A stretch of DNA of 64,000 nt from an uncultured Bacteroidota bacterium (GTDB lineage Bacteria > Bacteroidota > Bacteroidia > AKYH767-A > OLB10). A program made the translations under genes and the position numbers. Every line of letters starts with the position of its first letter. The first letter of the stretch is position 1. This document shows positions 7,687 through 17,396 of this stretch, in pieces. The notes beneath the pieces were generated by a model, which did no database searches, was not told the DNA's origin, and was given only the letters and a program-made list of their open reading frames with translations. The DNA lies in NCBI GenBank assembly GCA_900696575.1, contig CAADHD010000006.1, positions 49,246-113,245 on the forward strand, written 5' to 3'.

Positions 7687-9327
7687 ATGATAAGGAAATT
7701 TACTTTGTTTTTACTAACTGTTTTCACTGCGGGCGAAACCATCGCTCAGCCTTTTAATTATCAATGGGCAAATTCTTTTGGTGGCCGGTCTTCCTATTCA
7801 GGAAGAATTCAATCAGTTTACAGCGACTTCGGACTATTATATACCATTGGCGACTTTCAGAACTCGCAAACATTCGGCTCTACCACACTTACCATGACCG
7901 GTTATAATGATGCATACCTGGCTATTTACGATACAGCCGGCCAGTTTGTATTTGCCCGCAAATGGGGAGCGCCATTTTCTTATGTGTATGCGAGTTCTAT
8001 CTGTATTGATAATGCCAGCTTTATTTATGTAGCCGGTTATTTTCTCAATCAATGCATTATTGACGGACAAACAGTAACCTCGGCCGGACAAAATGATATT
8101 TATCTTGCCAAACTCGACCAGCTTGGCAATCTGGTTTGGTTAGTACGTGCCGGTGGTAACAGCTTTGACGAACCATCTTCCATCTGTTATTACAACAACA
8201 CCATCTACATGACCGGAGCCTTTACCGGCAGCGCCACTTTTGGTACAGTAAACCTTTCATCCTCCGGGGTAGGTGATAAAGATATTTTTATTGCTTCTTA
8301 CAACATCAATAACGGCAGTTGCAACTGGGCTGTAAAAGCCGGAGGCAGCGGTGAAGACCGCGGCCAGTGCATACGGGTTGACAATGCCGGCAGTCTGGTG
8401 GTGAGCGGATATTTCAACAATATCGGTTTTTTCGGCCCTAATTCGGTAACGAGCGTATTGGCGGCCGATGCATTCCTTGCGAAATACAGCCTATCAGGCG
8501 TCAATCAGTGGGTGCGCTCAGGCGGCAGCCGGGGTAATGATATAGCCGAGGCGTTTGGTTTTGACCAGAACAACAACTATTATATTACAGGTAACATTGC
8601 CGACACGGCCACTTTCGGTCCTTTTACACTTCCTGACAATGGTTACGGCAGTGCATTCATTGCTAAATACAATTCTGCCGGAACCATACAATGGTTCAAA
8701 GCAGGAGGCAGCACTTCCAACGATGGCGCTTACGATATTGCTGTTTATCCAACCGGACATAGCTACATCACCGGTTATATGAATGGCACTTCCAACTTTT
8801 CGGGAACTATCATTCCTACCATCGGAGCAAATGATGTCTTTGTTGTTCATTATAACAGCAGCGGGGGCGTTATTTTCGGAACTGCCGTAGGCGGGCCAAG
8901 TTTTGACCAGGGCAAATCCATCCTTTGTAATGAAGGCGGAGGCATAGTTTATTTAATGGGTGAATATTCGCTAAATGTTAACTTCAGCGGAACAACACTC
9001 ACCGCCCCGCTTGCCACCTGGCGCCAATTCCTCACCAAACTGAGCAGCGGAACACTGGAAGTAATCGAAAACAATCTTTCCTTACTGCAGCTTTATTTCG
9101 ATGCCGGAAACAATTTGCTTAACATCACCATGCCTGATAATGTAAAAGGCAACAGTGTATTGAAAGTAATTGACCTGCAGGGACGAACGGTTTATGGAAA
9201 AGAAATGTATCATTTTACTTCAGGTGAACAAATAATTATTCCTATGCCTGAATATCAGAAAGGAATTTACCGTGTTGTGCTTTACAATGCTAAAGGAAAT
9301 TTCTCTTCTGCCTTTCTGAAAAACTGA
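7687..9327 (+). CDS. Secreted beta-propeller (SBBP-like repeat) protein with T9SS sorting domain
   Basis: A 546-residue exported protein. Signal peptide (about 1-20, ends ETIAQP), then six or seven repeats of about 60-70 residues of the form YITGxF-x-GSATFG-x-(17 to 25)-DIFIAKYxxxGxxxWxxxAGG, which is the SBBP beta-propeller pattern. The last 80 residues form a T9SS type A sorting domain: LLQLYFDAGNNLLNI, VIDLQGRTVYGKEM, and GIYRVVLYNAKGNFSSAFLKN. Expected to be secreted through T9SS and attached to or released from the surface. Ligand unknown. It is followed 7 bp later by a glycosyltransferase operon, but its own function looks independent. Confidence 0.88.
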   Translation: MIRKFTLFLLTVFTAGETIAQPFNYQWANSFGGRSSYSGRIQSVYSDFGLLYTIGDFQNSQTFGSTTLTMTGYNDAYLAIYDTAGQFVFARKWGAPFSYVYASSICIDNASFIYVAGYFLNQCIIDGQTVTSAGQNDIYLAKLDQLGNLVWLVRAGGNSFDEPSSICYYNNTIYMTGAFTGSATFGTVNLSSSGVGDKDIFIASYNINNGSCNWAVKAGGSGEDRGQCIRVDNAGSLVVSGYFNNIGFFGPNSVTSVLAADAFLAKYSLSGVNQWVRSGGSRGNDIAEAFGFDQNNNYYITGNIADTATFGPFTLPDNGYGSAFIAKYNSAGTIQWFKAGGSTSNDGAYDIAVYPTGHSYITGYMNGTSNFSGTIIPTIGANDVFVVHYNSSGGVIFGTAVGGPSFDQGKSILCNEGGGIVYLMGEYSLNVNFSGTTLTAPLATWRQFLTKLSSGTLEVIENNLSLLQLYFDAGNNLLNITMPDNVKGNSVLKVIDLQGRTVYGKEMYHFTSGEQIIIPMPEYQKGIYRVVLYNAKGNFSSAFLKN

Positions 9328-9334
9328 TTGATGC

Positions 9335-10255
9335 ATGACTGCCTTATCAGTCATCATTCCTATTTATAATGAAGAAGGAAACATACCGGCCCTTTACGAA
9401 AGGCTGAAAAAAGTTGTTTCTGCCATTACTCCTGAGCATGAATTGTTATTTGTAAACGATGGCAGCCGCGACCGCTCCATTCAACTCATCAAAGAATTTA
9501 CTGCAAAAGATTCGACTGTACGCTACATAGATTTCAGTCGCAACTTCGGTCATCAGATTGCTGTAACCGCAGGACTTGATCATGCAAAAGGTGATGCTGT
9601 AGTGATTATTGATGCTGATCTTCAGGACCCGCCTGAGCTGATTGCGGAGATGTATAAAAAGATGAAACAGGGGTACGAAGTGGTTTATGCCCGAAGACGG
9701 AACCGCAAAGGCGAAGGATGGTTGAAAAAAACTACGGCCAAATATTTTTACCGGATACTTGCTTCCATCACTTCCATTGATATTCCGCTTGATACCGGAG
9801 ATTTCCGCATCATGCACCGCAGCATTGTTGATGTATTAAAACAAATGCCCGAGCAGCAAAAGTTTTTACGCGGACAAATTTCATGGGCGGGTTTCAACCA
9901 GACTTTTATAGAATATGACCGCGATGAACGCCATGCCGGTAAAACAGGATATACTTACAAGAAAATGATCCGCTTTGCATTGGATGGTATTACTTCCTTT
10001 TCTACCCTTCCCTTAAAATTTGCCTCAGCACTTGGATTCATTGTTTCCATTGCAGCCTTTGTAACAAGTCTTTATGTATTGTTTTCAAAATTTGTTATGC
10101 ACGATGCCGTTCCCGGCTGGGCATCTTTAATGTTGGTAGTTCTGTTTCTTGGCGGTGTTCAGTTAATCTGCATTGGCATCATTGGAGAATACATCAGCCG
10201 AATGAGCGCCAACGTGAGAAACAGGCCGTTGTATGTGGTAAGGGAGATGAAATGA
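9335..10255 (+). CDS. GtrB/DPM1-like glycosyltransferase family 2 (polyprenyl-phosphate sugar synthase)
   Basis: A 306-residue protein with an N-terminal GT-A domain (SVIIPIYNEEGN; DDGS-like VNDGSRDRS; catalytic IIDADLQDPPE near residue 90) and two C-terminal membrane segments (about 225-255 and 262-290). This is the architecture of GtrB and bacterial DPM1-like enzymes, which load a sugar from a nucleotide donor onto undecaprenyl phosphate at the cytoplasmic face. The gene overlaps the next one by 4 bp (ATGA), so it most likely feeds the adjacent GT-C-like membrane protein with a lipid-linked sugar. The sugar cannot be told from sequence. Confidence 0.9.
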   Translation: MTALSVIIPIYNEEGNIPALYERLKKVVSAITPEHELLFVNDGSRDRSIQLIKEFTAKDSTVRYIDFSRNFGHQIAVTAGLDHAKGDAVVIIDADLQDPPELIAEMYKKMKQGYEVVYARRRNRKGEGWLKKTTAKYFYRILASITSIDIPLDTGDFRIMHRSIVDVLKQMPEQQKFLRGQISWAGFNQTFIEYDRDERHAGKTGYTYKKMIRFALDGITSFSTLPLKFASALGFIVSIAAFVTSLYVLFSKFVMHDAVPGWASLMLVVLFLGGVQLICIGIIGEYISRMSANVRNRPLYVVREMK

Positions 10256-11859
10256 ACTTCAGGCTTGTTTCCGAAAAAACTCTCTTTCTGCTCGTTGCAG
10301 GAATCCATCTGATACCGTTATTAAATAACCGGGTCTTTTTCACCATTGACGGGCCTGCACATATCTATAATGCAAAACTTATTTATCATTTGCTTTTTTC
10401 CGAAGGCATTTTTAATACAGCTTTCTGGATTAATCCCGAATCGGTTCCAAACTGGACGGGGCACCTATTCCTTGTAATTCTCAATTTTATATTTAAGCCA
10501 TTAGTATCTGAAAAACTGCTTCAAATCATTCTGGTAGCCGGCATTCCGTTGGCTTTCAGGTTTGCTGTGTCAAGAATTCACTTCCATGGAAGCTTGTGGA
10601 GCTATTTTATATTTCCCTTTTCTTACTCCTTTGTATTTATTAACGGATTTTACAATTTCTGTTTTTCGCTGCTTTTTTTCTTTCTTGCCATTGGTGTAAT
10701 AAGTTCCTTTTTTAATAAGTCATTCTCTTTTAAAAAGTCATTTTTACTTTTTTTGTTGTTTCTGCTTACTTACTTCAGCCATCCGTTTACCTTCTTGTTT
10801 CTGGTTATGGCGGCCGGATTATTTTATATGATTAGTTATCCGGTTGATTCTCCATTATCAGACCTGGTTTTTATCAAAAAAAAAAGAAAAACTTATTTAT
10901 TTAAAGGTTTGATATTAATACTTGTTTCAGCCATACCCATTTATCTTTTGTATTCTTTTTTGAGTGTCCGGGAGCACACCGAGGAATCCTTCCGGTATTC
11001 TTATACTGAACTTGTAAAATGGATATGGCAACTGAGGCCACTGATTCTATTCTCATGGGATGAAGTAAAGTACACACAACCACTATTCTTTATCTTAATT
11101 TTTGGGTTTCTCGGGGTATTATTTGAGAGATGCCGGATTGGTTTCCGAACCGGATGTAAAGTTGTAAAGAAATTAATGGCTGCAAGACTGTTAACCCCCG
11201 CCACTGTTTTTCTGATTCTAATGATCGTAAGTTTATGCTTATACTTTACTCTTCCGGATACCGACCGTAATGCCAGCTTTATTTCCGTCAGGCTTTGCAT
11301 GATGTTTTTTTTATTTTTTATCATATGGCTTTCTCAAACTCAGATTAAGCGATGGATCATGGTAAGTATGATTTATATTGTATTGTCCATCAGCTTCATA
11401 AGATTAAATCATATCAACCGTATAGCAGCGAATTTAAACAGGGATGTTGCTTCTTTAATTTACCTGGACCGTTTCATTCTGCCTGAAAAAGTTATTATTC
11501 CTTTAGATATTTCGGGTAATTGGCTATATGGTCATTTGATAAACTATATTGCCATTCATAAACCTGTTTTACTATTGGAAAATTATGAGGCTTCTAAAAA
11601 ATACTTTCCAGTCTTGTGGAAAGAAAAGTTATTACCTGATTATACTTTAGGAAAGCTGTCTCAAAGCAACCTTCCTTGTCTTTACTGGAAAACCAATCCG
11701 GATGGCCTCAAGCTGCCTGCAGATTATGTGCTTGTAAATGGCCATATTGCACGTTCAACCGATGATTGTATAGCTAAAGCTTATCAGGAAATTCTTTCGA
11801 GTTATGAATGGGTAACTAATTCAGAACCTTTTACCCTTTACCGATTAAAAGAACAATAA
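10252..11859 (+). CDS. Polytopic membrane protein, probable GT-C glycosyltransferase
   Basis: A 535-residue protein with about ten to twelve hydrophobic segments and a soluble C-terminal domain (about residues 400-535). The first periplasmic loop contains TIDGPAHIYN, an Asp-x-x-x-His arrangement like the acidic catalytic loop of GT-C transferases that use polyprenyl-phosphate sugars. No specific family is recognised with certainty. Translational coupling to the GtrB-like gene supports a two-gene module: one enzyme makes a lipid-linked sugar, this one transfers it on the periplasmic side to a glycan or protein. It could alternatively be a polymerase-like protein. The next gene starts 2 bp after the stop. 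Confidence 0.7.
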   Translation: MNFRLVSEKTLFLLVAGIHLIPLLNNRVFFTIDGPAHIYNAKLIYHLLFSEGIFNTAFWINPESVPNWTGHLFLVILNFIFKPLVSEKLLQIILVAGIPLAFRFAVSRIHFHGSLWSYFIFPFSYSFVFINGFYNFCFSLLFFFLAIGVISSFFNKSFSFKKSFLLFLLFLLTYFSHPFTFLFLVMAAGLFYMISYPVDSPLSDLVFIKKKRKTYLFKGLILILVSAIPIYLLYSFLSVREHTEESFRYSYTELVKWIWQLRPLILFSWDEVKYTQPLFFILIFGFLGVLFERCRIGFRTGCKVVKKLMAARLLTPATVFLILMIVSLCLYFTLPDTDRNASFISVRLCMMFFLFFIIWLSQTQIKRWIMVSMIYIVLSISFIRLNHINRIAANLNRDVASLIYLDRFILPEKVIIPLDISGNWLYGHLINYIAIHKPVLLLENYEASKKYFPVLWKEKLLPDYTLGKLSQSNLPCLYWKTNPDGLKLPADYVLVNGHIARSTDDCIAKAYQEILSSYEWVTNSEPFTLYRLKEQ

Positions 11860-11860
11860 T

Positions 11861-13945
11861 ATGCAGCTAAAAATAAAACGTTTCATAAACAGCACGCTTA
11901 ATGCATTGACCAATGTCATTAAACTCTTGTTTGTATTAATCATATCGAATCACTTCATAGCATGCACCGGCTATAAAAGAAAACCGGGATTTACGATTAT
12001 GGATTTCACCATGTTGTCTAACTGGCAGCCCGGTCAGCTTGAGAAAAAAATTTCACTTGACTACCTTGATGCCATAGACAGCGGGTTTATTATTCCAACT
12101 CACCGGCAGGTTCCTGAGGGTTATTTTGACTTTACCTTTAAGTTTAATCCGCATAATAAAAAGGGAAACTTTTACTACAAAATCTACTATCAGAATGAAA
12201 CGTATAAGTATCCTGAAGACCAAGGGATGGGTTTAGTGAATCCGCTGTGCGAAGAAAATTTTTACGGGAGCTGGGAAGATACGGAAACAGGGTTTAAAAA
12301 AATTCCCGAGAACTCCAGTGGCGACAAGGAATATCTTGTAAAAGACTACTTCCGGATTGCAGGTAACCCCAGAAGTGAAGAACGTTATTTTGGAAAAGTA
12401 AATGATGACAAGGCCATTACTGAAGATGAGATTTTAGTTATGTCTCAGGGAATTTATAATGACAAAACTTGGTATGAAGATGTAATCCGCAAAGCAAAAG
12501 ACAATAAAATTTCTGTTGAAGAACAAATCCGGCTGGATGCCATTTGGGTGATACGGGAAAACCGAAAGAAAAACCGATTGAACCAGCGCTGGAAGCGAAA
12601 TCCAAGGGTGGGGCAATATTCTTTTCTGTTGGTAGTTACCCTAGAGGATGACCTGAACCGGATACCAACATCAGTAAAAATGATAGGAGAAAAATGGAAC
12701 GGCCATTATTTAAATCCATACTGGTATTTTTTATACGGACCCGGGCAGGAACTTAAAAATACGGCAATTCTGATAAGTACAACCAAACTTTCGGTATCGG
12801 CACACCCCAGTACCGGGGCTGGGATTTACATCAATGAAAGGCATCTGCAAAATAACGGTTTCAGTTATACCGATTCCTCCTTTAGAGAAGATTGCGGCAG
12901 TAGCACGTCTCTTTATTCTCAGGCACATTTTGAACAATATTTTCACTTTTTGCATAGCTCAATGAGTATTAAAAACATTCCGGTAATCGGTAAACTGCAG
13001 GATTCTTATTTTACACGAAAAATGTACGATTCCTACCTTAAAAACTATCATCCTGATAATATGGTAAATGCCGGTATTGCCAATTCCTATTGCCCATGTC
13101 AGGATGTGAAATCAGACCGAAATAAAAATCAAATTGAATTACAGAATCCACCGCCACGCAAGGGACATTACGAAAAGGTGAATGTCGGAATAATTTCCCG
13201 GCATGGATTTACTTATGGTAAGTTTACGGCAAAAATCAAATTTCCCGAATTATTAAATGAGGAGCAGATGTGGAACGGAATTACCAACGCTTTCTGGATG
13301 TTAAACCAATCCAATGATGACTGGAACCGGTTAAGGGAGTGTAGAATTAAAGGTTTTATTCCAAAAGACCAGTCCGGTGAAAATGCCATACGGGTACCGT
13401 TTACCAGTTATTCAGAAATAGACATTGAGATTCGTAAGGCCAGTCCGGTGTGGCCTCATACCTCGTATAATCCGCCCCATGAAAGGCCGGCCTATTATGG
13501 CGATGATTATAAAGATGTGATCGTAACCTGCACCAATTGGGACCTGGCCTGCCAGAGTCCATTACGTTTTACTTCGGGCACCCAATACTCCAGACATAAT
13601 GGAAAAGAATACCTGTTACACCGATGGAATCCATGGTATCAAGCCATCACTCTAAAGCATTCTGCAAAGGATGACTATTTATTTAAAAGAGATTACTTTT
13701 ACTACCAGATAGAATGGAAACCCGATACTTTAATCTGGAGAATAGGTCCTGAAAAAAATCAGCTTACGGAAATATGTTTTATGAATTCAAAAGTAACCAC
13801 GATACCCGATAATCAAATGTTAATGGTGGTAACACAGGAATACCATCCGTCTGTTTGGTGGCCGGAATCGCCCCAAATGCTGGAATATATTCCCTTTACA
13901 GAAACGCCCATTAAAGGTTATGTGCTGGAATTTGAGATTGAATAA
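11861..13945 (+). CDS. Large GH16-like exported protein
   Basis: A 694-residue protein. The N-terminus has a basic stretch and a hydrophobic segment followed by HFIAC, so it is probably a lipoprotein. Residues about 40-400 are not recognised. The C-terminal 260 residues resemble the laminarinase-type GH16 jelly-roll: YGKFTAKIKFPE, NGITNAFWMLN, the catalytic motif EIDIE near residues 522-526 (family pattern E-x-D-x-E), and DYFYYQIEWKPDTLIWRI. GH16 enzymes cut or rearrange beta-glucans and galactans. The catalytic Glu pair is present, so it may be active. It sits between the GT-C-like gene and the ThuA-like gene with overlaps or 1-2 bp gaps, which suggests the same envelope glycan as substrate. 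Confidence 0.72.
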   Translation: MQLKIKRFINSTLNALTNVIKLLFVLIISNHFIACTGYKRKPGFTIMDFTMLSNWQPGQLEKKISLDYLDAIDSGFIIPTHRQVPEGYFDFTFKFNPHNKKGNFYYKIYYQNETYKYPEDQGMGLVNPLCEENFYGSWEDTETGFKKIPENSSGDKEYLVKDYFRIAGNPRSEERYFGKVNDDKAITEDEILVMSQGIYNDKTWYEDVIRKAKDNKISVEEQIRLDAIWVIRENRKKNRLNQRWKRNPRVGQYSFLLVVTLEDDLNRIPTSVKMIGEKWNGHYLNPYWYFLYGPGQELKNTAILISTTKLSVSAHPSTGAGIYINERHLQNNGFSYTDSSFREDCGSSTSLYSQAHFEQYFHFLHSSMSIKNIPVIGKLQDSYFTRKMYDSYLKNYHPDNMVNAGIANSYCPCQDVKSDRNKNQIELQNPPPRKGHYEKVNVGIISRHGFTYGKFTAKIKFPELLNEEQMWNGITNAFWMLNQSNDDWNRLRECRIKGFIPKDQSGENAIRVPFTSYSEIDIEIRKASPVWPHTSYNPPHERPAYYGDDYKDVIVTCTNWDLACQSPLRFTSGTQYSRHNGKEYLLHRWNPWYQAITLKHSAKDDYLFKRDYFYYQIEWKPDTLIWRIGPEKNQLTEICFMNSKVTTIPDNQMLMVVTQEYHPSVWWPESPQMLEYIPFTETPIKGYVLEFEIE

Positions 13946-14975
13946 TACATTCCTGATTGGGTGCATTCTTTTTTTTCAGGATAGTGAATTATACGGGCAA
14001 AAAATACTTCACTTTACAGCAACATCCGGTTACGATCATCAGACAAGGCTTGTATCATACCAGATGTTTGATTCTATTGGCCAGCTTTCAGGAATTCAGG
14101 TAGATAATGATTCCACCGGATTAACTTTTAATTCCTTGATTGGTCTGTTGCAATATGATGCAATTGTTTTTTCTAATACCTCCGGCAATGCCATTCTGAC
14201 ACCACAGGCCATGCAGCATTTCGAATGGTATATACAATCGGGGGGTAACCTGTTAGGCATTCATTCGGCCAGCGATACATACCGCCATTCCACTGCTAAT
14301 GGGAACAATACGGGAACCTGGGATTTTTTTCCCGAAGTTCTTGGCGCCAGCGTTCAGCAATTCCCCAGTCATGTTGCAGGCATTCCCTTGTACCGCATTG
14401 ATCAATCACAACCTCATCCGGTATTAAATTTTTTACCTGATCCCTGGTTTAAAGAGGAAGAGTATTATTACTGGGAACAAGGTTATTTCGATTCGTCAGT
14501 AAACGTGCTTCAAAAGGTTGAGGCAACCGTTGGGCCAAATGGACTGGTGAACAGTTATGACTCCAGTCGTGCTGTAACCTGGGTACGATTTACCCAGGCC
14601 GGTGGCAAAATTTTTTACACTTCTCTTGGACATTCACCAACAAATTTTACTTCTGATAGCTCCTTTATCCGGCTAATCAGAAATGCAGTAGGCTGGTTAA
14701 CCGGCACTTTATCTTTTCCATTTACACATTATACTCCCTGTAAAACTGCTTTACATAAAGTTTCAGTTCAAGCCTTATCCGTTGCGGAGTGCTATGATGA
14801 TTATAAGTTTCTGTTATTGTTTTCAGCCGAAGGAAAACTGGTGTATTCCGGTAAACAAGAAAATAATATCTTTTTGCTCAGCAGTCCATATCCCCGTCCG
14901 GGAATTTATTTTTTCAGGCTTTTGCATGAAAATAAAGAGGCTGTAAATGGAAAAATCATTCTATATGGCGATTAG
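13920..14975 (+). CDS. Secreted ThuA-like (glutamine-amidotransferase fold) protein with T9SS tail
   Basis: A 351-residue protein. A hydrophobic signal segment (about residues 8-24) leads into a ThuA-like domain (about 27-262): KILHFTATSGYDHQTR, YDAIVFSNTSG, YIQSGGNLLGIHSASDTYRH, EYYYWEQ, and AVTWVRFTQAGGKIFYTSLGHSP. ThuA proteins have a class I amidotransferase-like fold and occur in sugar utilisation, but their catalysis is poorly defined. The last 75 residues look like a T9SS sorting domain ending GIYFFRLLHENKEAVNGKIILYGD. The ATG at 13920 overlaps the GH16-like gene by 26 bp; a TTG slightly downstream is possible. Last gene of the operon. Confidence 0.8.
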   Translation: MCWNLRLNNTFLIGCILFFQDSELYGQKILHFTATSGYDHQTRLVSYQMFDSIGQLSGIQVDNDSTGLTFNSLIGLLQYDAIVFSNTSGNAILTPQAMQHFEWYIQSGGNLLGIHSASDTYRHSTANGNNTGTWDFFPEVLGASVQQFPSHVAGIPLYRIDQSQPHPVLNFLPDPWFKEEEYYYWEQGYFDSSVNVLQKVEATVGPNGLVNSYDSSRAVTWVRFTQAGGKIFYTSLGHSPTNFTSDSSFIRLIRNAVGWLTGTLSFPFTHYTPCKTALHKVSVQALSVAECYDDYKFLLLFSAEGKLVYSGKQENNIFLLSSPYPRPGIYFFRLLHENKEAVNGKIILYGD

Positions 14976-15040
14976 ATTCAGCTATTTCACAACGGCTGAA
15001 GAATAAACGGTCGGGGTGCTTATTACTGATCCATTAAACT

Positions 15041-15763
15041 TTATCTGAAAATGGAGTACTTGGCAATACACCACAACGCCCTTACTCCGTCTTTCCATCC
15101 GATTTTTTTTCCTTCCTCATAGGTACGGCCGTAATAAGAAATGCCAACTTCGTAAATCCTGATTTTAGGTATGCGTGAAATCTTGGCCGTTACTTCCGGT
15201 TCAAAACCAAAGCGTCTTTCTTTTAGCTTGATGGCCTGAATCATTTTAGTGTTAAACAGTTTGTAGCATGTTTCCATGTCCGTTAAATTAAGGTTGGTAA
15301 ACATGTTGCTCAAAAACGTAAGGAATTTGTTTCCTATGGTGTGCCAGAAAAATAAAATGCGGTGAGGGTTTCCGCCTATAAAACGCGAACCATATACCAC
15401 ATCTGCATAACCATCCATTACCGGTTTAAGCAGCAGGTTGTATTCCTGCGGGTCGTATTCCAGATCGGCATCCTGTATGATAAGGTATTCTCCGGTAGCC
15501 AGTTCAATGCCTTTATGAAGTGCAGCTCCTTTGCCCATGTTCTCAGGCTGATTGAACAGACGCATGTTGACTTCGCGATGGGAAGCTATGTAGGCTTCAA
15601 CCACTTGCTGAGTATTGTCTTTTGAGCAGTCGTTAATTATGATAATTTCCTTTTCAATGCTGCACATTAACTTAACGGCAAGCACCTTATCCAGAATAAG
15701 ATGAATGGTTTGCGCTTCGTTGTAAGCCGGTATGACGATGGAAAGTTTTTTTATTTCTACCAT
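15041..15763 (-). CDS. Glycosyltransferase family 2 (DPM1/WcaA-like, soluble)
   Basis: A 240-residue GT-A glycosyltransferase. Seen: [15 protein letters not shown] at the start, [13 protein letters not shown] (donor-binding Asp), [29 protein letters not shown] (DxD-like Asp pair near residue 97), and [13 protein letters not shown]. No membrane helix follows, unlike GtrB. Such proteins transfer a sugar to a lipid carrier or a growing glycan. The gene lies 9 bp downstream of the RNase G gene on the same strand and is probably the last gene of the HU-TPR-ribosomal-RNase G transcript, a partnership with no obvious functional reason. It converges with the ThuA-like gene. Confidence 0.9.
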   Translation of the reverse strand: MVEIKKLSIVIPAYNEAQTIHLILDKVLAVKLMCSIEKEIIIINDCSKDNTQQVVEAYIASHREVNMRLFNQPENMGKGAALHKGIELATGEYLIIQDADLEYDPQEYNLLLKPVMDGYADVVYGSRFIGGNPHRILFFWHTIGNKFLTFLSNMFTNLNLTDMETCYKLFNTKMIQAIKLKERRFGFEPEVTAKISRIPKIRIYEVGISYYGRTYEEGKKIGWKDGVRALWCIAKYSIFR

Positions 15764-15772
15764 TATAGAATT

Positions 15773-17329
15773 CTAAATTTTTATTTCCTCTCCTTTCGCA
15801 TTAAAGAAATGAAATTCGCTGAAATGATATGAACTTACGGCTTCCGTTTTAATCCAGCGTTTATACTTTCTGTACCATTTCCAGCGTAAGGATTTGAACA
15901 ATCCGCCTTTCGTAATGAAGGCTTCAATAAACGGGTGCACTTTCAAATGCAGGTTGCGTTCATTCTGTTCCTGCACGAAGTAGCGGATGTTGTTTTCAAT
16001 ATCATCCAACAGTAAAATAGCAGGTTTCAACTGGCCGGTGCCGTCACACGAAGGACATTTCTCCGTGGTTTCCACTTTCACTTCAGGCCTAACTCTTTCG
16101 CGGGTCATTTGTACCAATCCGAATTTACTGGGAGGCAAAATAGTATGACGGGCACGGTCTCGTTTCATTTCCGTTTTCAAACAAGCAAAAAGTTCTCTTC
16201 GGTTTTCAGGCGAGTGAAGATCAATAAAATCAATTATGATGATGCCGCCCATATCGCGTAACCGCAATTGCCGGGCAATTTCTTTGGCAGCAGCCATGTT
16301 TACTGCCAAGGCAGAGTTTTCCTGATTTTCGCCCGAACGGTTGCGGCCTCCGCTGTTTACATCAATTACATGCATGGCCTCGGTATGTTCAATAACCAGA
16401 TAAGCGCCATTGGGCAATCCAACTGTTTTACCGAATACGGATTTTATCTGCTTGTCAACTCCGAAATGTTCAAAAATGGATTGCTTGCCTTTGTAAAGTT
16501 TAATGATGTCTTTCTGCTCGGGGGCAATGGTTGAGAGGTACTGTTTTATCTCATCAGCCAATGCGGCATCGTTTACATGAATGGAATTAAACTGCGGATT
16601 GAGCATATCACGCAGAATAACGCTGGTGCGGTCAATCTCGCCCAGCAATTTACAAGGCGGTTTTGACGATTTAAGTTTCTGAAAACATTCGTTCCACTTA
16701 CCCAGTAAATCCTGAATGTCGCGTTCAATCTCTTCGGCTTTTTTTCCTTCGGCCACGGTTCGGATAATCAACCCGAAGTTAGCCGGGCGGATGGCCTGCA
16801 CAATACGTTTTAACCGAGTGCGCTCTTCTGCACTTTTAATTTTGGAGGAAACAGAAACAGCATCTGAAAAAGGAACTAAAACCAAAAACCTTCCGGGTAT
16901 GGAAAGCTCGGAAGTAATTCGCGGGCCTTTGCTGCTGATGGGCTCTTTGGCAATCTGAACCATAAGCCATTGGCCGGCTGTCATTACCTGAGTTATTTTT
17001 CCTGTTTTATCAATATCGGGTTCGCGCGTAAAGTTTTTAAGTTCGGAATCATGCTGCCTTCCTCCCAGAGCACCTTTAATGTATTTATTGAGCGATTGAA
17101 ATTGCGGCCCCAGATCGAGGTAATGCAGAAAGGCATCTTTCTCGTAACCTACTTCTACAAAAGCAGCATTAAGCCCGGGCATAAGTTTACGTACCCTGCC
17201 GAGGTATATATCGCCTACCGAAAAGTTGTTATCCTTTTTTTCTTTGTTCAGTTCTACCAGCCGTTTGTCTTCGAGCAAAGCAATCTGAACATCACCGGCA
17301 GCCGAATCAATAATCAGTTCGTTGTTCAA
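15773..17329 (-). CDS. rng: Ribonuclease G/E family endoribonuclease
   Basis: A 518-residue enzyme of the RNase E/G catalytic family, which cuts single-stranded AU-rich RNA in rRNA maturation and mRNA decay. Seen in order: N-terminal S1-type domain (GDIYLGRVRKLMPGLNAAFVEVG), RNase H-like and 5-prime sensor regions, the Mg-binding Asp segment (AMHVIDVNSGGRNRSG and IIIIDFIDL), and the zinc-link cysteines CPSCDGTG near 435. It is of RNase G length without the long RNase E degradosome tail. The start is TTG at 17329; no in-frame ATG is available upstream. It follows the mS38/bS22-like gene by 67 bp. Confidence 0.93.
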   Translation of the reverse strand: MNNELIIDSAAGDVQIALLEDKRLVELNKEKKDNNFSVGDIYLGRVRKLMPGLNAAFVEVGYEKDAFLHYLDLGPQFQSLNKYIKGALGGRQHDSELKNFTREPDIDKTGKITQVMTAGQWLMVQIAKEPISSKGPRITSELSIPGRFLVLVPFSDAVSVSSKIKSAEERTRLKRIVQAIRPANFGLIIRTVAEGKKAEEIERDIQDLLGKWNECFQKLKSSKPPCKLLGEIDRTSVILRDMLNPQFNSIHVNDAALADEIKQYLSTIAPEQKDIIKLYKGKQSIFEHFGVDKQIKSVFGKTVGLPNGAYLVIEHTEAMHVIDVNSGGRNRSGENQENSALAVNMAAAKEIARQLRLRDMGGIIIIDFIDLHSPENRRELFACLKTEMKRDRARHTILPPSKFGLVQMTRERVRPEVKVETTEKCPSCDGTGQLKPAILLLDDIENNIRYFVQEQNERNLHLKVHPFIEAFITKGGLFKSLRWKWYRKYKRWIKTEAVSSYHFSEFHFFNAKGEEIKI

Positions 17330-17396
17330 CCTGATAATGTTTATTATTGAATGTATAGCAGCAGCATTAAAGCCGTGCTTCCGTTTCTACAACCGG

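Noticed and set aside
14977..15000. TTCAGC and GCTGAA inverted repeat between the ThuA-like and glycosyltransferase genes
   Set aside because: The loop is 12 bases and no T-tract follows on either strand, so a terminator call is not supported.
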